Assembly (NCBI GenBank): GCA_963693285.1
Contig: OY848926.1
Span: 2,547,001 to 2,611,000 of the forward strand
Reading direction: 5' to 3'
DNA: 64,000 bases
From: Xestospongia muta
Lineage: Eukaryota > Porifera > Demospongiae > Haplosclerida > Petrosiidae
How positions within the stretch are numbered: the first letter of the stretch is position 1; each line of letters opens with the position of its first letter. The translations under genes were made by a program, and so were the position numbers. The notes under the pieces are model-generated. The model was not told where the DNA came from and made no database searches. It worked only from the letters and a program-made list of their open reading frames with translations. Positions 34,592 to 46,172 of this stretch are shown here, one piece after another.

Positions 34592-35891
34592 GCTGATCTA
34601 AAGAGTTTAGTAAGTTTATCTGTCTGAAATATACTAATAAAGTAGTCTAAATAGGTTAAAACTCTAAAATAAAGAGTTTAGAGCTTTTTGAAAGTTAAAA
34701 AAGATTAGAAATTAACTGTGAAAACTGGTTAAATAAGCTGATCTAAAGAGTTTAGTAAGTTTATCTGTCTTAAATATACTAATAAAGTAGTCTAAATATG
34801 TTAAAAGTCTAAATAAAGAGTTTAGAGCTTTTTGAAAGTTAAAAAAGATTAGAAATTAACTGTGAAATCTGGTTAAATACGCTGATCTAAAGAGTTTAGT
34901 AAGTTTATCTGTCTTAAATATACTAATAAAGTAGTCTAAATAGGTTAAAACTCTAAAATAAAGTGTTTAGAGCTTTTGAAAGCTAAAAAAGATTAGAAAT
35001 TAAGTGTGAAAACTGGTTAAATAAGCTAATCTAAAGAGATTAGTAAGTTTATCTGTCTTAAATATACTAATAAAGTAGTCTAAATAGGTTCAAATTCTAA
35101 AATAAAGAGTTTAGAGCTTTTTGAAAGTTAAAAAAGATTAGAAATTAACTGTGAAAACTGGTTAAATAAGCTGATCTAAAGAGTTTAGTAAGTTTATCTG
35201 TCTTAAATATACTAATAAAGTAGTCTAAATAGGTTAAAACTCTAAAATAAAGAGTTTAGAGCTTTTTGAAAGTTAAAAAAGATTAGAAATTAAGTGTGAA
35301 AACTGGTTAAATAAGCTGATCTAAAGAGTTTAGTAAGTTTATCTGTCTTAAATATACTAATAAAGTAGTCTAAATAGGTTAAAACTCTAAAATAAAGTGA
35401 TTAGAGCTTTTTGAAAGTTAAAAAAGATTAGAAATTAACTGTGAAAACTGGTTAAATAAGCGGATCTAAAGAGTTTAGTAAGTTTATCTGTTTTAAATAT
35501 AATAATAAAGTAGTCTAAATAGGTTAAAACTCAAATAAAGAGTTTAGAGCTTTTTGAAAGTTAAAAAAGATTAGAAATTAAGTGTGAAAACTGGTTAAAT
35601 AAGCTGATCTAAAGAGTTTAGTAAGTTTATCTGTCTTAAATATACTAATAAAGTAGTCTAAATAGGTTAAAACTCTAAAATAAAGAGTTTAGAGCTTTTT
35701 GAAAGTTAAAAAAGATTAGAAATTAACTGTGAAAACTGGTTAAATACGCTGATCTAAAGAGTTTAGTAAGTTTATCTGTCTTAAATATACTAATAAAGTA
35801 GTCTAAATAGGTTAAAACTCTAAAATAAAGAGTTTAGAGCTTTTTGAAAGTTAAAAAAATTAGAAATTAAGTGTGAAAACTGGTTAAATAA
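34592..35891. repeat. Third, partial 14-monomer copy running into module H
   Basis: The third AATATG falls at 34795, again 2027 bp on. After the GCTAATC unit (with GAGATTAGTAAG) the order switches to the normal module H: GGTTCAAATTC, plain, GTGATTAG, AGCGG with AACTCAAATAAAG, plain, and a unit with A7 then ATTAG. The tract 33578-35891 as a whole is repeated at 37342-39656, offset 3764-3765. Confidence 0.85.
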
Positions 35892-36906
35892 GCTGATCTA
35901 AAGAGTTTAGTAAGTTTATCTGTCTTAAATATACTAATAAAGTAGTCTAAATAGGTTAAAACTCTAAAATAAAGAGTTTAGAGCTTTTTGAAAGTTAAAA
36001 AACATTAGAAATTAACTGTGAAAACTGGTTAAATAAGCTGATCTAAAGAGTTTAGTAAGTTTATCTGTCTTAAATATACTAATAAAGTAGTCTAAATATG
36101 TTCAAATTCTAAAATAAAGAGTTTAGAGCTTTTTGAAAGTTAAAAAAGATTAGAAATTAACTGTGAAAACTGGTTAAATTAGCTGATCTAAAGAGTTTAG
36201 TAAGTTTATCTGTCTTAAATATACTAATAAAGTAGTCTAAATAGGTTAAAACTCTAAAATAAAGAGTTTAGAGCTTTTTGAAAGTTAAAAAAGATTAGAA
36301 ATTAAGTGTGAAAACTGGTTAAATAAGCTGATCTAAAGAGTTTAGTAAGTTTATCTCTCTTAAATATACTAATAAAGTAGTCTAAATATGTTCAAATTCT
36401 AAAATAAAGAGTTTAGAGCTTTTTGAAAGTTAAAAAAGATTAGAAATTAACTGTGAAAACTGGTTAAATTAGCTGATCTAAAGAGTTTAGTAAGTTTATC
36501 TGTCTTAAATATACTAATAAAGTAGTCTAAATAGGTTAAAACTCTAAAATAAAGAGTTTAGAGCTTTTTGAAAGTGAAAAAAGATTAGAAATTAACTGTG
36601 GAAACTGATTAAATAAGCAGAACTAAGGACTATAATAAGTTTACCTGTCTTAAATGTACTAATAAAGTAGTCTAAATAGGTTAAAACTCTAAAATAAAGA
36701 GTTTAGAGCTTTTTGAAAGTTAAAAAAGATTAGAAATTAAGTGTGAAAACTGGTTAAATAATCGGATCTAAAGAGTTTAGTAAGTTTATCTGTCTTAAAT
36801 ATACTAATAAAGTAGTCTAAATAGGTTCAAACTCTAAAATAAAGAGTTTAGAGCTTTTTGAAAGTTAAAAAAGATTAGAAATTAACTGTGAAAACTGGTT
36901 AAATAA
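35892..36906. repeat. Module H tail and GGACTATAATA units
   Basis: The units are ACATTAG, ATGTTCAAATTC/TTAAATTAG, plain, TCTCTCTT joined to ATGTTCAAATTC (a combination unique to this place), plain with AGTGAAAAAAG, CAGAACTAAGGACTATAATA with TTTACCTG (36600s), and AATAATCGGATC (36762). The last three match 26.03-26.34 kb in order. Confidence 0.8.
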
Positions 36907-37341
36907 GCAGAACTAAGGACTTTAATAAGTTTATCTGTCTTAAATGATCTAATAAAGTAGTCTAAATAGGTTAAAACTCTAAAATAAAGTGATTAGAGCT
37001 TTTTGAAAGTTAAAAAAGATTAGAAATTAACTGTGAAAACTGGTTAAATAAGCTGATCTAAAGAGTTTAGTAAGTTTATCTGTCTTAAATATACTAATAA
37101 AGTAGTCTAAATAGGTTAAAACTCTAAAATAAAGAGTTTAGAGCTTTTTGAAAGTTAAAAAAGATTAGAAATTAAATGTGAAAACTGGTTAAATAAGCTG
37201 ATCTAAAGAGTTTAGTAAGTTTATCTCTCTTAAATATACTAATAAAGTAGTCTAAATAGGTTCAAACTCTAAAATAAAGAGTTTAGAGCTTTTTGAAAGT
37301 TAAAAAAGATTAGAAATTAACTGTGAAAACTGGTTAAATAA
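36907..37341. repeat. Module E, second copy (435 bp)
   Basis: The CAGAACTAAGG/AAATGATCTAAT unit, the TTAAATGTG unit and the GGTTCAAACTC unit are followed by module D at 37342. Compared with 12740, the TCTCTCTT mark has moved from the second to the third unit, and neither GAAATTTAAAAAAG nor GTGGAAAC is present. This fits exchange or conversion between adjacent monomers. Confidence 0.8.
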
Positions 37342-39656
37342 GCTGATCTAAAGAGTTTAGTAAGTTTATCTGTCTTAAATGTAGTAATAAAGTAGTCTAA
37401 ATAGGTTAAAACTCTAAAATAAAGAGTTTAGAGCTTTTTGAAAGTTAAAAAAGTTTAGAAATTAACTGTGAAAACTGGTTAAATAAGCAGAACTAAGGAC
37501 TTTAATAAGTTTTTCTCTCTTAAATGTACTAATAAAGAAGTCTAAATAGGTTAAAACTCTAAAATAAAGAGTTTAGAGCTTGTTGAACGTTAAAAAAGAT
37601 TAGAAATTAACTGTGAAAACTGGTTAAATAAGCTGATCTAAAGAGTTTAGTAAGTTTATCTGTTTTAAATATACTAATAAAGTAGTCTAAATAGGTTAAA
37701 ACTCTAAAATAAAGTGATTAGAGCCTTTTGAAAGTTAAAAAAGATTAGAAATTAACTGTGAAAACTGGTTAAATAAGCGGATCTAAAGAGTTTAGTAAGT
37801 TGATCTGTGTTAAATATACTAATAAAGTAGTCTAAATAGGTTAAAACTCTAAAATAAAGAGTTTAGAGCTTTTTGAAAGTTAAAAAAGATTAGAAATTAA
37901 CTGTGAAAACTGGTTAAATAAGCGGATCTAAAGAGTTTAGTAAGTTTATCTGTCTTAAATATACTAATAAAGTAGTCTAAATAGGTTAAAACTCTAAAAT
38001 AAAGAGTTTAGAGCTTTTTGAAAGTTAAAAAAGATTAGAAATTAACTGTGAAAACTGGTTAAATACGCTGATCTAAAGAGTTTAGTAAGTTTATCTGTCT
38101 TAAATATACTAATAAAGTAGTCTAAATAGGCTAAAACTCTAAAATAAAGAGTTTAGAGCTTTTTGAAAGTTAAAAAAGATTAGAAATTAACTGTGAAAAC
38201 TGGTTAAATAAGCTGATCTAAAGAGTTTAGTAAGTTTATCTGTCTGAAATATACTAATAAAGTAGTCTAAATAGGTTAAAACTCTAAAATAAAGAGTTTA
38301 GAGCTTTTTGAAAGTTAAAAAAGATTAGAAATTAACTGTGAAAAGTGGTTAAATAAGCTGATCTAAAGAGTTTAGTAAGTTTATCTGTCTTAAATATACT
38401 AATAAAGTAGTCTAAATAGGTTAAAACTCTAAAATAAAGAGTTTAGAGCTTTTTGAAAGTTAAAAAAGATTAGAAATTAAGTGTGAAAACTGGTTAAATA
38501 AGCTGATCTAAAGAGTTTAGTAAGTTTATCTGTCTTAAATATACTAATAAAGTAGTCTAAATATGTTAAAAGTCTAAATAAAGAGTTTAGAGCTTTTTGA
38601 AAGTTAAAAAAGATTAGAAATTAACTGTGAAATCTAGTTAAATACGCTGATCTAAAGAGTTTAGTAAGTTTATCTGTTTTAAATATACTAATAAAGTAGT
38701 CTAAATAGGTTAAAACTCTAAAATAAAGTGTTTAGATCTTTTGAAAGCTAAAAAAGATTAGAAATTAAGTGTGAAAACTGGTTAAATAAGCTAATCTAAA
38801 GAGTTTAGTAAGTTTATCTGTCTTAAATATACTAATAAAGTAGTCTAAATAGGTTCAAATTCTAAAATAAAGAGTTTAGAGCTTTTTGAAAGTTAAAAAA
38901 GATTAGAAATTAACTGTGAAAACTGGTTAAATAAGCTGATCTAAAGAGTTTAGTAAGTTTATCTGTCTTAAATATACTAATAAAGTAGTCTAAATAGGTT
39001 AAAACTCTAAAATAAAGAGTTTAGAGCTTTTTGAAAGTTAAAAAAGATTAGAAATTAAGTGTGAAAACTGGTTAAATAAGCTGATCTAAAGAGTTTAGTA
39101 AGTTTATCTGTCTTAAATATACTAATAAAGTAGTCTAAATAGGTTAAAACTCTAAAATAAAGTGATTAGAGCTTTTTGAAAGTTAAAAATGATTAGAAAT
39201 TAACTGTGAAAACTGGTTAAATAAGCTGATCTAAAGAGTTTAGTAAGTTTATCTGTCTTAAATATAATAATAAAGTAGTCTAAATAGGTTAAAACTCAAA
39301 TAAAGAGTTTAGAGCTTTTTGAAAGTTAAAAAAGATTAGAAATTAAGTGTGAAAACTGGTTAAATAAGCTGATCTAAAGAGTTTAGTAAGTTTATCTGTC
39401 TTAAATATACTAATAAAGTAGTCTAAATAGGTTAAAACTCTAAAATAAAGAGTTTAGAGCTTTTTGAAAGTTAAAAAAGATTAGAAATTAACTGTGAAAA
39501 CTGGTTAAATACGCTGATCTAAAGAGTTTAGTAAGTTTATCTGTCTTAAATATACTAATAAAGTAGTCTAAATAGGTTAAAACTCTAAAATAAAGAGTTT
39601 AGAGCTTTTTGAAAGTTAAAAAAATTAGAAATTAAGTGTGAAAACTGGTTATATAA
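37342..39656. repeat. D+H composite, copy of 33578-35891
   Basis: Module D starts at 37342. It is followed by plain, GTCTGAAA/AAAGTGG, AATATG (38559), GTGTTTAG with the private AGATCTTTTG, GCTAATC, GGTTCAAATTC, GTGATTAG, ATAATAAT with AACTCAAATAAAG, plain, and a unit with A7 then ATTAG. The order matches the earlier tract at 3764 bp offset (26 monomers). In the ATAATAAT unit the start is GCTGATC where the other copies have GCGGATC. The final unit reads GGTTATATAAG. Confidence 0.85.
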
Positions 39657-39946
39657 GCTGATCTAAAGAGTTTAGTAAGTTTATCTGTCTTAAATATACT
39701 AATAAAGTAGTCTAAATAGGTTAAAACTCTAAAATAAAGAGTTTAGAGCTTTTTGAAAGTTAAAAAAGATTAGAAATTAAGTGTGAAAACTGGTTAAATA
39801 AGCTGATCTACAGAGTTTAGTAAGTTTATCTCTCTTAAATATACTAATAAAGTAGTCTAAAGAGGTTAAAACTCTAAAATAAAGAGTTTAGAGCTTTTTG
39901 AAAGTTAAAAAAGATTAGAAATTAACTGTGAAAACTGGTTAAATAA
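39657..39946. repeat. Two H-type monomers joining to module E
   Basis: A plain unit with AAGTGTG is followed by one with CTACAGAG, TCTCTCTT and AAAGAGG. The module H units ACATTAG and ATGTTCAAATTC, expected at this point, are missing compared with 35892 onward. An in-register deletion joined the two parts. Confidence 0.75.
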
Positions 39947-40236
39947 GCAGAACTAAGGACTTTAATAAGTTTATCTGTCTTAAATGATCTAATAAAGTAG
40001 TCTAAATAGGTTAAAACTCTAAAATAAAGTGATTAGAGCTTTTTGAAAGTTAAAAAAGATTAGAAATTAACTGTGAAAACTGGTTAAATAAGCTGATCTA
40101 AAGAGTTTAGTAAGTTTATCTCTCTTAAATATACTAATAAAGTAGTCTAAATAGGTTAAAACTCTAAAATAAAGTGATTAGAGCTTTTTGAAAGTTAAAA
40201 AAGATTAGAAATTAACTGTGAAAACTGGTTAAATAA
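39947..40236. repeat. Extra dimer: first two units of module E duplicated
   Basis: A CAGAACTAAGG/AAATGATCTAAT/GTGATTAG unit and a TCTCTCTT unit are followed 290 bp later by the same pair at 40237. The second unit here carries GTGATTAG, whereas the unit at 40382 has AACAGTTTAG and GAAATTTAAAAAAG. This is a two-monomer tandem duplication. Confidence 0.85.
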
Positions 40237-40671
40237 GCAGAACTAAGGACTTTAATAAGTTTATCTGTCTTAAATGATCTAATAAAGTAGTCTAAATAGG
40301 TTAAAACTCTAAAATAAAGTGATTAGAGCTTTTTGAAAGTTAAAAAAGATTAGAAATTAACTGTGAAAACTGGTTAAATAAGCTGATCTAAAGAGTTTAG
40401 TAAGTTTATCTCTCTTAAATATACTAATAAAGTAGTCTAAATAGGTTAAAACTCTAAAATAAACAGTTTAGAGCTTTTTGAAATTTAAAAAAGATTAGAA
40501 ATTAAATGTGAAAACTGGTTAAATAAGCTGATCTAAAGAGTTTAGTAAGTTTATCTGTCTTAAATATACTAATAAAGTAGTCTAAATAGGTTCAAACTCT
40601 AAAATAAAGAGTTTAGAGCTTTTTGAAAGTTAAAAAAGATTAGAAATTAACTGTGGAAACTGGTTAAATAA
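40237..40671. repeat. Module E, third copy (435 bp)
   Basis: The three units have the same marks as 12740-13174, including GAAATTTAAAAAAG, TTAAATGTG, GGTTCAAACTC and GTGGAAAC. The only private change noted is AAACAGTTTAGAGC. Module D begins immediately after, at 40672. Confidence 0.85.
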
Positions 40672-41686
40672 GCTGATCTAAAGAGTTTAGTAAGTTTATC
40701 TGTCTTAAATGTAGTAATAAAGTAGTCTAAATAGGTTAAAACTCTAAAATAAAGAGTTTAGAGCTTTTTGAAAGTTAAAAAAGTTTAGAAATTAACTGTG
40801 AAAGCTGGTTAAATAAGCAGAACTAAGGACTTTAATAAGTTTTTCTCTCTTAAATGTACTAATAAAGTAGTCTAAATAGGTTAAAACTCTAAAATAAAGA
40901 GTTTAGAGCTTTTTGCACGTTAAAAAAGATTAGAAATTAACTGTGAAAACTGGTTAAATAAGCTGATCTAAAGAGTTTAGTAAGTTTATCTGTCTTAAAT
41001 ATACTAATAAAGTAGTCTAAATAGGTTTAAACTCTAAAATAAAGTGATTAGAGCCTTTTGAAAGTTAAAAAAGATTAGAAATTAACTGTGAAAAATGGTT
41101 AAATAAGCGGATCTAAAGAGTTTAGTAAGTTTATCTGTGTTAAATATACTAATAAAGTAGTCTAAATAGGTTAAAACTCTAAAATAAAGAGTTTAGAGCT
41201 TTTTGAAAGTTAAAAAAGATTAGAAATTAACTGTGAAAACTGGTTAAATACGCTGATCTAAAGAGTTTAGTAAGTTTATCTGTCTTAAATATACTAATAA
41301 AGTAGTCTAAATAGGTTAAAACTCTAAAATAAAGAGTTTAGAGCTTTTTGAAAGTTAAAAAAGATTAGAAATTAACTGTGAAAACTGGTTAAATAAGCTG
41401 ATCTAAAGAGTTTAGTAAGTTTATCTCTCTTAAATATACTAATAAAGTAGTCTAAATAGGTTAAAACTCTAAAATAAAGAGTTTAGAGCTTTTTGAAAGT
41501 TAAAAAAGATTAGAAATTAACTGTGAAAAGTGGTTAAATAAGCTGATCTAAAGAGTTTAGTAAGTTTATCGGTCTGAAATATACTAATAAAGTAGTCTAA
41601 ATAGGTTAAAACTCTAAAATAAAGAGTTTAGAGCTTTTTGAAAGTTAAAAAAGATTAGAAATTAACTGTGAAAACTGGTTAAATAA
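40672..41686. repeat. Module D (short form) and bridge units
   Basis: The units are AAATGTAGTAAT/AAAAGTTTAG, CAGAACTAAGG/TTTTTCTCTC with the private TTTTGCACGTT, GTGATTAGAGCC, and a single AGCGG unit (others have two). They are followed by ATACG, TCTCTCTT/AAAGTGG and a GTCTGAAA unit with TATCGGTCTG. Confidence 0.8.
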
Positions 41687-43422
41687 GCTGATCTAAAGAG
41701 TTTAGTAAGTTCATCTGTCTTAAATATACTAATAAAGTAGTCTAAATATGTTAAAAGTCTAAATAAAGAGTTTAGAGCTTTTTGAAAGTTAAAAACGATT
41801 AGAAATTAACTGTGAAATCTGGTTAAATACGCTGATCTAAAGAGTTTAGTAAGTTTATCTGTCTTAAATATACTAATAAAGTAGTCTAAATAGGTTAAAA
41901 CTCTAAAATAAAGTGTTTAGAGCTTTTGAAAGCTAAAAAAGATTAGAAATTAAGTGTGAAAACTGGTTAAATAAGCTGATCTAAAGAGTTTAGTAAGTTT
42001 ATCTGTCTTAAATATACTAATAAAGTAGTCTAAATAGGTTCAAATTCTAAAATAAAGAGTTTAGAGCTTTTTGAAAGTTAAAAAAGATTAGAAATTAACT
42101 GTGAAAACTGGTTAAATAAGCTGATCTAAAGAGTTTAGTAAGTTTATCTGTCTTAAATATAGTAATAAAGTAGTCTAAATAGGTTAAAACTCTAAAATAA
42201 AGAGTTTAGAGCTTTTTGAAAGTTAAAAAAGATTAGAAATTAAGTGTGAAAACTGGTTAAATAAGCTGATCTAAAGAGTTTAGTAAGTTTATCTGTCTTA
42301 AATATACTAATAAAGTAGTCTAAATAGGTTAAAACTCTAAAATAAAGTGATTAGAGCTTTTTGAAAGTTAAAAAAGATTAGAAATTAACTGTGAAAACTG
42401 GTTAAATAAGCGGATCTAAAGAGTTTAGTAAGTTTATCTGTGTTAAATATAATAATAAAGTAGTCTAAATAGGTTAAAACTCAAATAAAGAGTTTAGAGC
42501 TTTTTGAAAGTTAAAAAAGATTAGAAATTAAGTGTGAAAACTGGTTAAATAAGCTGATCTAAAGAGTTTAGTAAGTTTATCTGTCTTAAATATACTAATA
42601 AAGTAGTCTAAATAGGTTAAAACTCTAAAATAAAGAGTTTAGAGCTTTTTGAAAGTTAAAAAAGATTAGAAATTAACTGTGAAAACTGGTTAAATACGCT
42701 GATCTAAAGAGTTTAGTAAGTTTATCTGTCTTAAATATACTAATAAAGTAGTCTAAATAGGTTAAAACTCTAAAATAAAGAGTTTAGAGCTTTTTGAAAG
42801 TTAAAAAAGATTAGAAATTAACTGTGAAAACTGGTTAAATAAGCTGATCTAAAGAGTTTAGTAAGTTTATCTGTCTTAAATATACTAATAAAGTAGTCTA
42901 AATAGGTTAAAACTCTAAAATAAAGAGTTTAGAGCTTTTTGAAAGTTAAAAAACATTAGAAATTAACTGTGAAAACTGGTTAAATAAGCTGATCTAAAGA
43001 GTTTAGTAAGTTTATCTGTCTTAAATATACTAATAAAGTAGTCTAAATATGTTCAAATTCTAAAATAAAGAGTTTAGAGCCTTTTGAAAGTTAAAAAAGA
43101 TTAGAAATTAACTGTGAAAACTGGTTAAATTAGCTGATCTAAAGAGTTTAGTAAGTTTATCTGTCTTAAATATACTAATAAAGTAGTCTAAATAGGTTAA
43201 AACTCTAAAATAAAGTGATTAGAGCTTTTTGAAAGTTAAAAAAGATTAGAAATTAAGTGTGAAAACTGGTTAAATAAGCTGATCTAAAGAGTTTAGTAAG
43301 TTTATCTCTCTTAAATATACTAATAAAGTAGTCTAAAGAGGTTAAAACTCTAAAATAAAGAGTTTAGAGCTTTTTGAAAGTTAAAAAAGATTAGAAATTA
43401 ACTGTGAAAAGTGGTTAAATAA
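41687..43422. repeat. Module H copy at 31262-bp offset to 10425
   Basis: The order is AATATG (41745; the unit has TTCATCTG and AAAACGATTAG), GTGTTTAG, GGTTCAAATTC, ATAGTAAT/AAGTGTG, GTGATTAG, AGCGG/TCTGTGTT, plain, ACATTAG (42954), ATGTTCAAATTC/GAGCC, TTAAATTAG, GTGATTAG, CTCTC/AAAGAGG/AAAGTGG. The unit after GTGTTTAG starts GCTGATC, where most H copies have GCTAATC. Confidence 0.85.
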
Positions 43423-44144
43423 GCTGATCTAAAGAGTTTAGTAAGTTTATCTGTCTGAAATATACTAATAAAGTAGTCTAAATAGGTTCAAACTCTAAAA
43501 TAAAGAGTTTAGAGCTTTTTGAAAGTTAAAAAAGATTAGAAATTAACTGTGGAAACTGGTTAAATAAGCTGATCTAAAGAGTTTAGTAAGTTTATCTGTC
43601 TTAAATGTAGTAATAAAGTAGTCTAAATAGGTTAAAACTCTAAAATAAAGAGTTTAGAGCTTTTGAAAGTTAAAAAAGATTAGAAATTAAGTGTGAAACT
43701 GGTTAAATAAGCTGATCTAAAGAGTTTAGTAAGTTTATCTGTCTTAAATGTAGTAATAAAGTAGTCTAAATAGGTTCAAACTCTAAAATAAAGAGTTTAG
43801 AGCTTTTTGAAAGTTAAAAAAGATTAGAAATTAACTGTGGAAACTGGTTAAATAAGCTGATCTAAAGAGTTTAGTAAGTTTATCTGTCTTAAATGTAGTA
43901 ATAAAGTAGTCTAAATAGGTTAAAACTCTAAAATAAAGTGTTTAGAGCTTTTGAAAGTTAAAAAAGATTAGAAATTAACTGTGAAAAGTGGTTAAATAAG
44001 CTGATCTAAAGAGTTTAGTAAGTTTATCTGTCTGAAATATACTAATAAAGTAGTCTAAATAGGTTCAAACTCTAAAATAAAGAGTTTAGAGCTTTTTGAA
44101 AGTTAAAAAAGATTAGAAATTAACTGTGGAAACTGGTTAAATAA
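43423..44144. repeat. Five-monomer alternating insert (722 bp)
   Basis: The units alternate between a GGTTCAAACTC/GTGGAAAC type (43423, 43711, 44000) and an AAATGTAGTAAT/GAGCTTTTGAAAG type (43568, 43856). The GGTTCAAACTC unit and the AAATGTAGTAAT left half resemble the E-D junction. The block is absent from the otherwise parallel module H copies at 16.6-17.3 and 47.7-48.4 kb. Its length accounts exactly for the jump in offset from 26343 to 27065. Confidence 0.85.
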
Positions 44145-45158
44145 GCTGATCTAAAGAGTTTAGTAAGTTTACCTGTCTTAAATATACTAATAAAGTAGTC
44201 TAAATAGGTTAAAACTCTAAAATAAAGAGTTTAGAGCTTTTTGAAAGTTAAAAAAGATTAGAAATTAACTGTGAAAACTGGTTAAATACGCTGATCTAAA
44301 GAGTTTAGTAAGTTTATCTGTCTATAAATATACTAATAAAGTAGTCTAAATAGGTTAAAACTCTAAATAAAGAGTTTAGAGCTTTTTGAAAGTTAAAAAA
44401 GATTAGAAATTAACTGTGAAATCTGGTTAAATACGCTGATCTAAAGAGTTTAGTAAGTTTATCTGTCTTAAATATACTAATAAAGTAGTCTAAATAGGTT
44501 AAAACTCTAAAATAAAGAGTTTAGAGCTTTTTGAAAGTTAAAAAGATTAGAAATTAACTGTGAAAACTGGTTAAATAAGCAGAACTTAGGACATTAATAA
44601 GTTTATCTGTCTTAAATGAACTATTAAAGTAGTCTAAATAGGATAAAACTCTAAAATAAAGTGTTTAGAGCTTTTTGAAAGTTAAAAAAGATTAGAAATT
44701 AAGTGTGAAAACTGGTTAAATAAGCTGATCTAAAGAGTTTAGTAAGTTTATCTGTCTTAAATATACTAATAAAGTAGTCTAAATAGGTTAAAACTCTAAA
44801 ATAAAGTGATTAGAGCTATTTGAAAGTTAAAAAAGATTAGAAATTAACTGTGAAAACTGGTTAAATACGCTGATCTAAAGAGTTTAGTAAGTTTTTCTCT
44901 CTTAAATGTACTAATAAAGTAGTCTAAATAGGTTAAAACTCTAAAATAAAGAGTTTAGAGCTTTTTGAACGTTAAAAAAGATTAGAAATTAACTGTGAAA
45001 ACTGGTTAAATAAGCTGATCTAAAGAGTTTAGTAAGTTTATCTGTCTTAAATATACTAATAAAGTAGTCTAAATAGGTTAAAACTCTAAAATAAAGTGAT
45101 TAGAGCCTTTTGAAAGTTAAAAAAGATTAGAAATTAACTGTGAAAACTGGTTAAATAA
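44145..45158. repeat. Seven-monomer block, copy 1 of a tandem duplication (1014 bp)
   Basis: The order is plain, GTCTATAAAT (44321), short TTAAAAAGATTAG, CAGAACTTAGG/GGATAAAAC (44580), GTGATTAG with GAGCTATTTG (44815), ATACG/TTTTTCTCTC/GAACGTT, and GTGATTAGAGCC. The next 1014 bp repeat it. The one difference I saw is TTTACCTG in copy 1 versus TTTATCTG in copy 2, near 44171. Confidence 0.92.
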
Positions 45159-46172
45159 GCTGATCTAAAGAGTTTAGTAAGTTTATCTGTCTTAAATATA
45201 CTAATAAAGTAGTCTAAATAGGTTAAAACTCTAAAATAAAGAGTTTAGAGCTTTTTGAAAGTTAAAAAAGATTAGAAATTAACTGTGAAAACTGGTTAAA
45301 TACGCTGATCTAAAGAGTTTAGTAAGTTTATCTGTCTATAAATATACTAATAAAGTAGTCTAAATAGGTTAAAACTCTAAATAAAGAGTTTAGAGCTTTT
45401 TGAAAGTTAAAAAAGATTAGAAATTAACTGTGAAATCTGGTTAAATACGCTGATCTAAAGAGTTTAGTAAGTTTATCTGTCTTAAATATACTAATAAAGT
45501 AGTCTAAATAGGTTAAAACTCTAAAATAAAGAGTTTAGAGCTTTTTGAAAGTTAAAAAGATTAGAAATTAACTGTGAAAACTGGTTAAATAAGCAGAACT
45601 TAGGACATTAATAAGTTTATCTGTCTTAAATGAACTATTAAAGTAGTCTAAATAGGATAAAACTCTAAAATAAAGTGTTTAGAGCTTTTTGAAAGTTAAA
45701 AAAGATTAGAAATTAAGTGTGAAAACTGGTTAAATAAGCTGATCTAAAGAGTTTAGTAAGTTTATCTGTCTTAAATATACTAATAAAGTAGTCTAAATAG
45801 GTTAAAACTCTAAAATAAAGTGATTAGAGCTATTTGAAAGTTAAAAAAGATTAGAAATTAACTGTGAAAACTGGTTAAATACGCTGATCTAAAGAGTTTA
45901 GTAAGTTTTTCTCTCTTAAATGTACTAATAAAGTAGTCTAAATAGGTTAAAACTCTAAAATAAAGAGTTTAGAGCTTTTTGAACGTTAAAAAAGATTAGA
46001 AATTAACTGTGAAAACTGGTTAAATAAGCTGATCTAAAGAGTTTAGTAAGTTTATCTGTCTTAAATATACTAATAAAGTAGTCTAAATAGGTTAAAACTC
46101 TAAAATAAAGTGATTAGAGCCTTTTGAAAGTTAAAAAAGATTAGAAATTAACTGTGAAAACTGGTTAAATAA
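45159..46172. repeat. Seven-monomer block, copy 2 of a tandem duplication (1014 bp)
   Basis: All markers recur at +1014: GTCTATAAAT 45335, CAGAACTTAGG 45594, GAGCTATTTG 45829. It is followed by the AGCGG/TCTGTGTT unit at 46173, as the ancestral order at 17.8-18.1 kb predicts. Confidence 0.92.
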
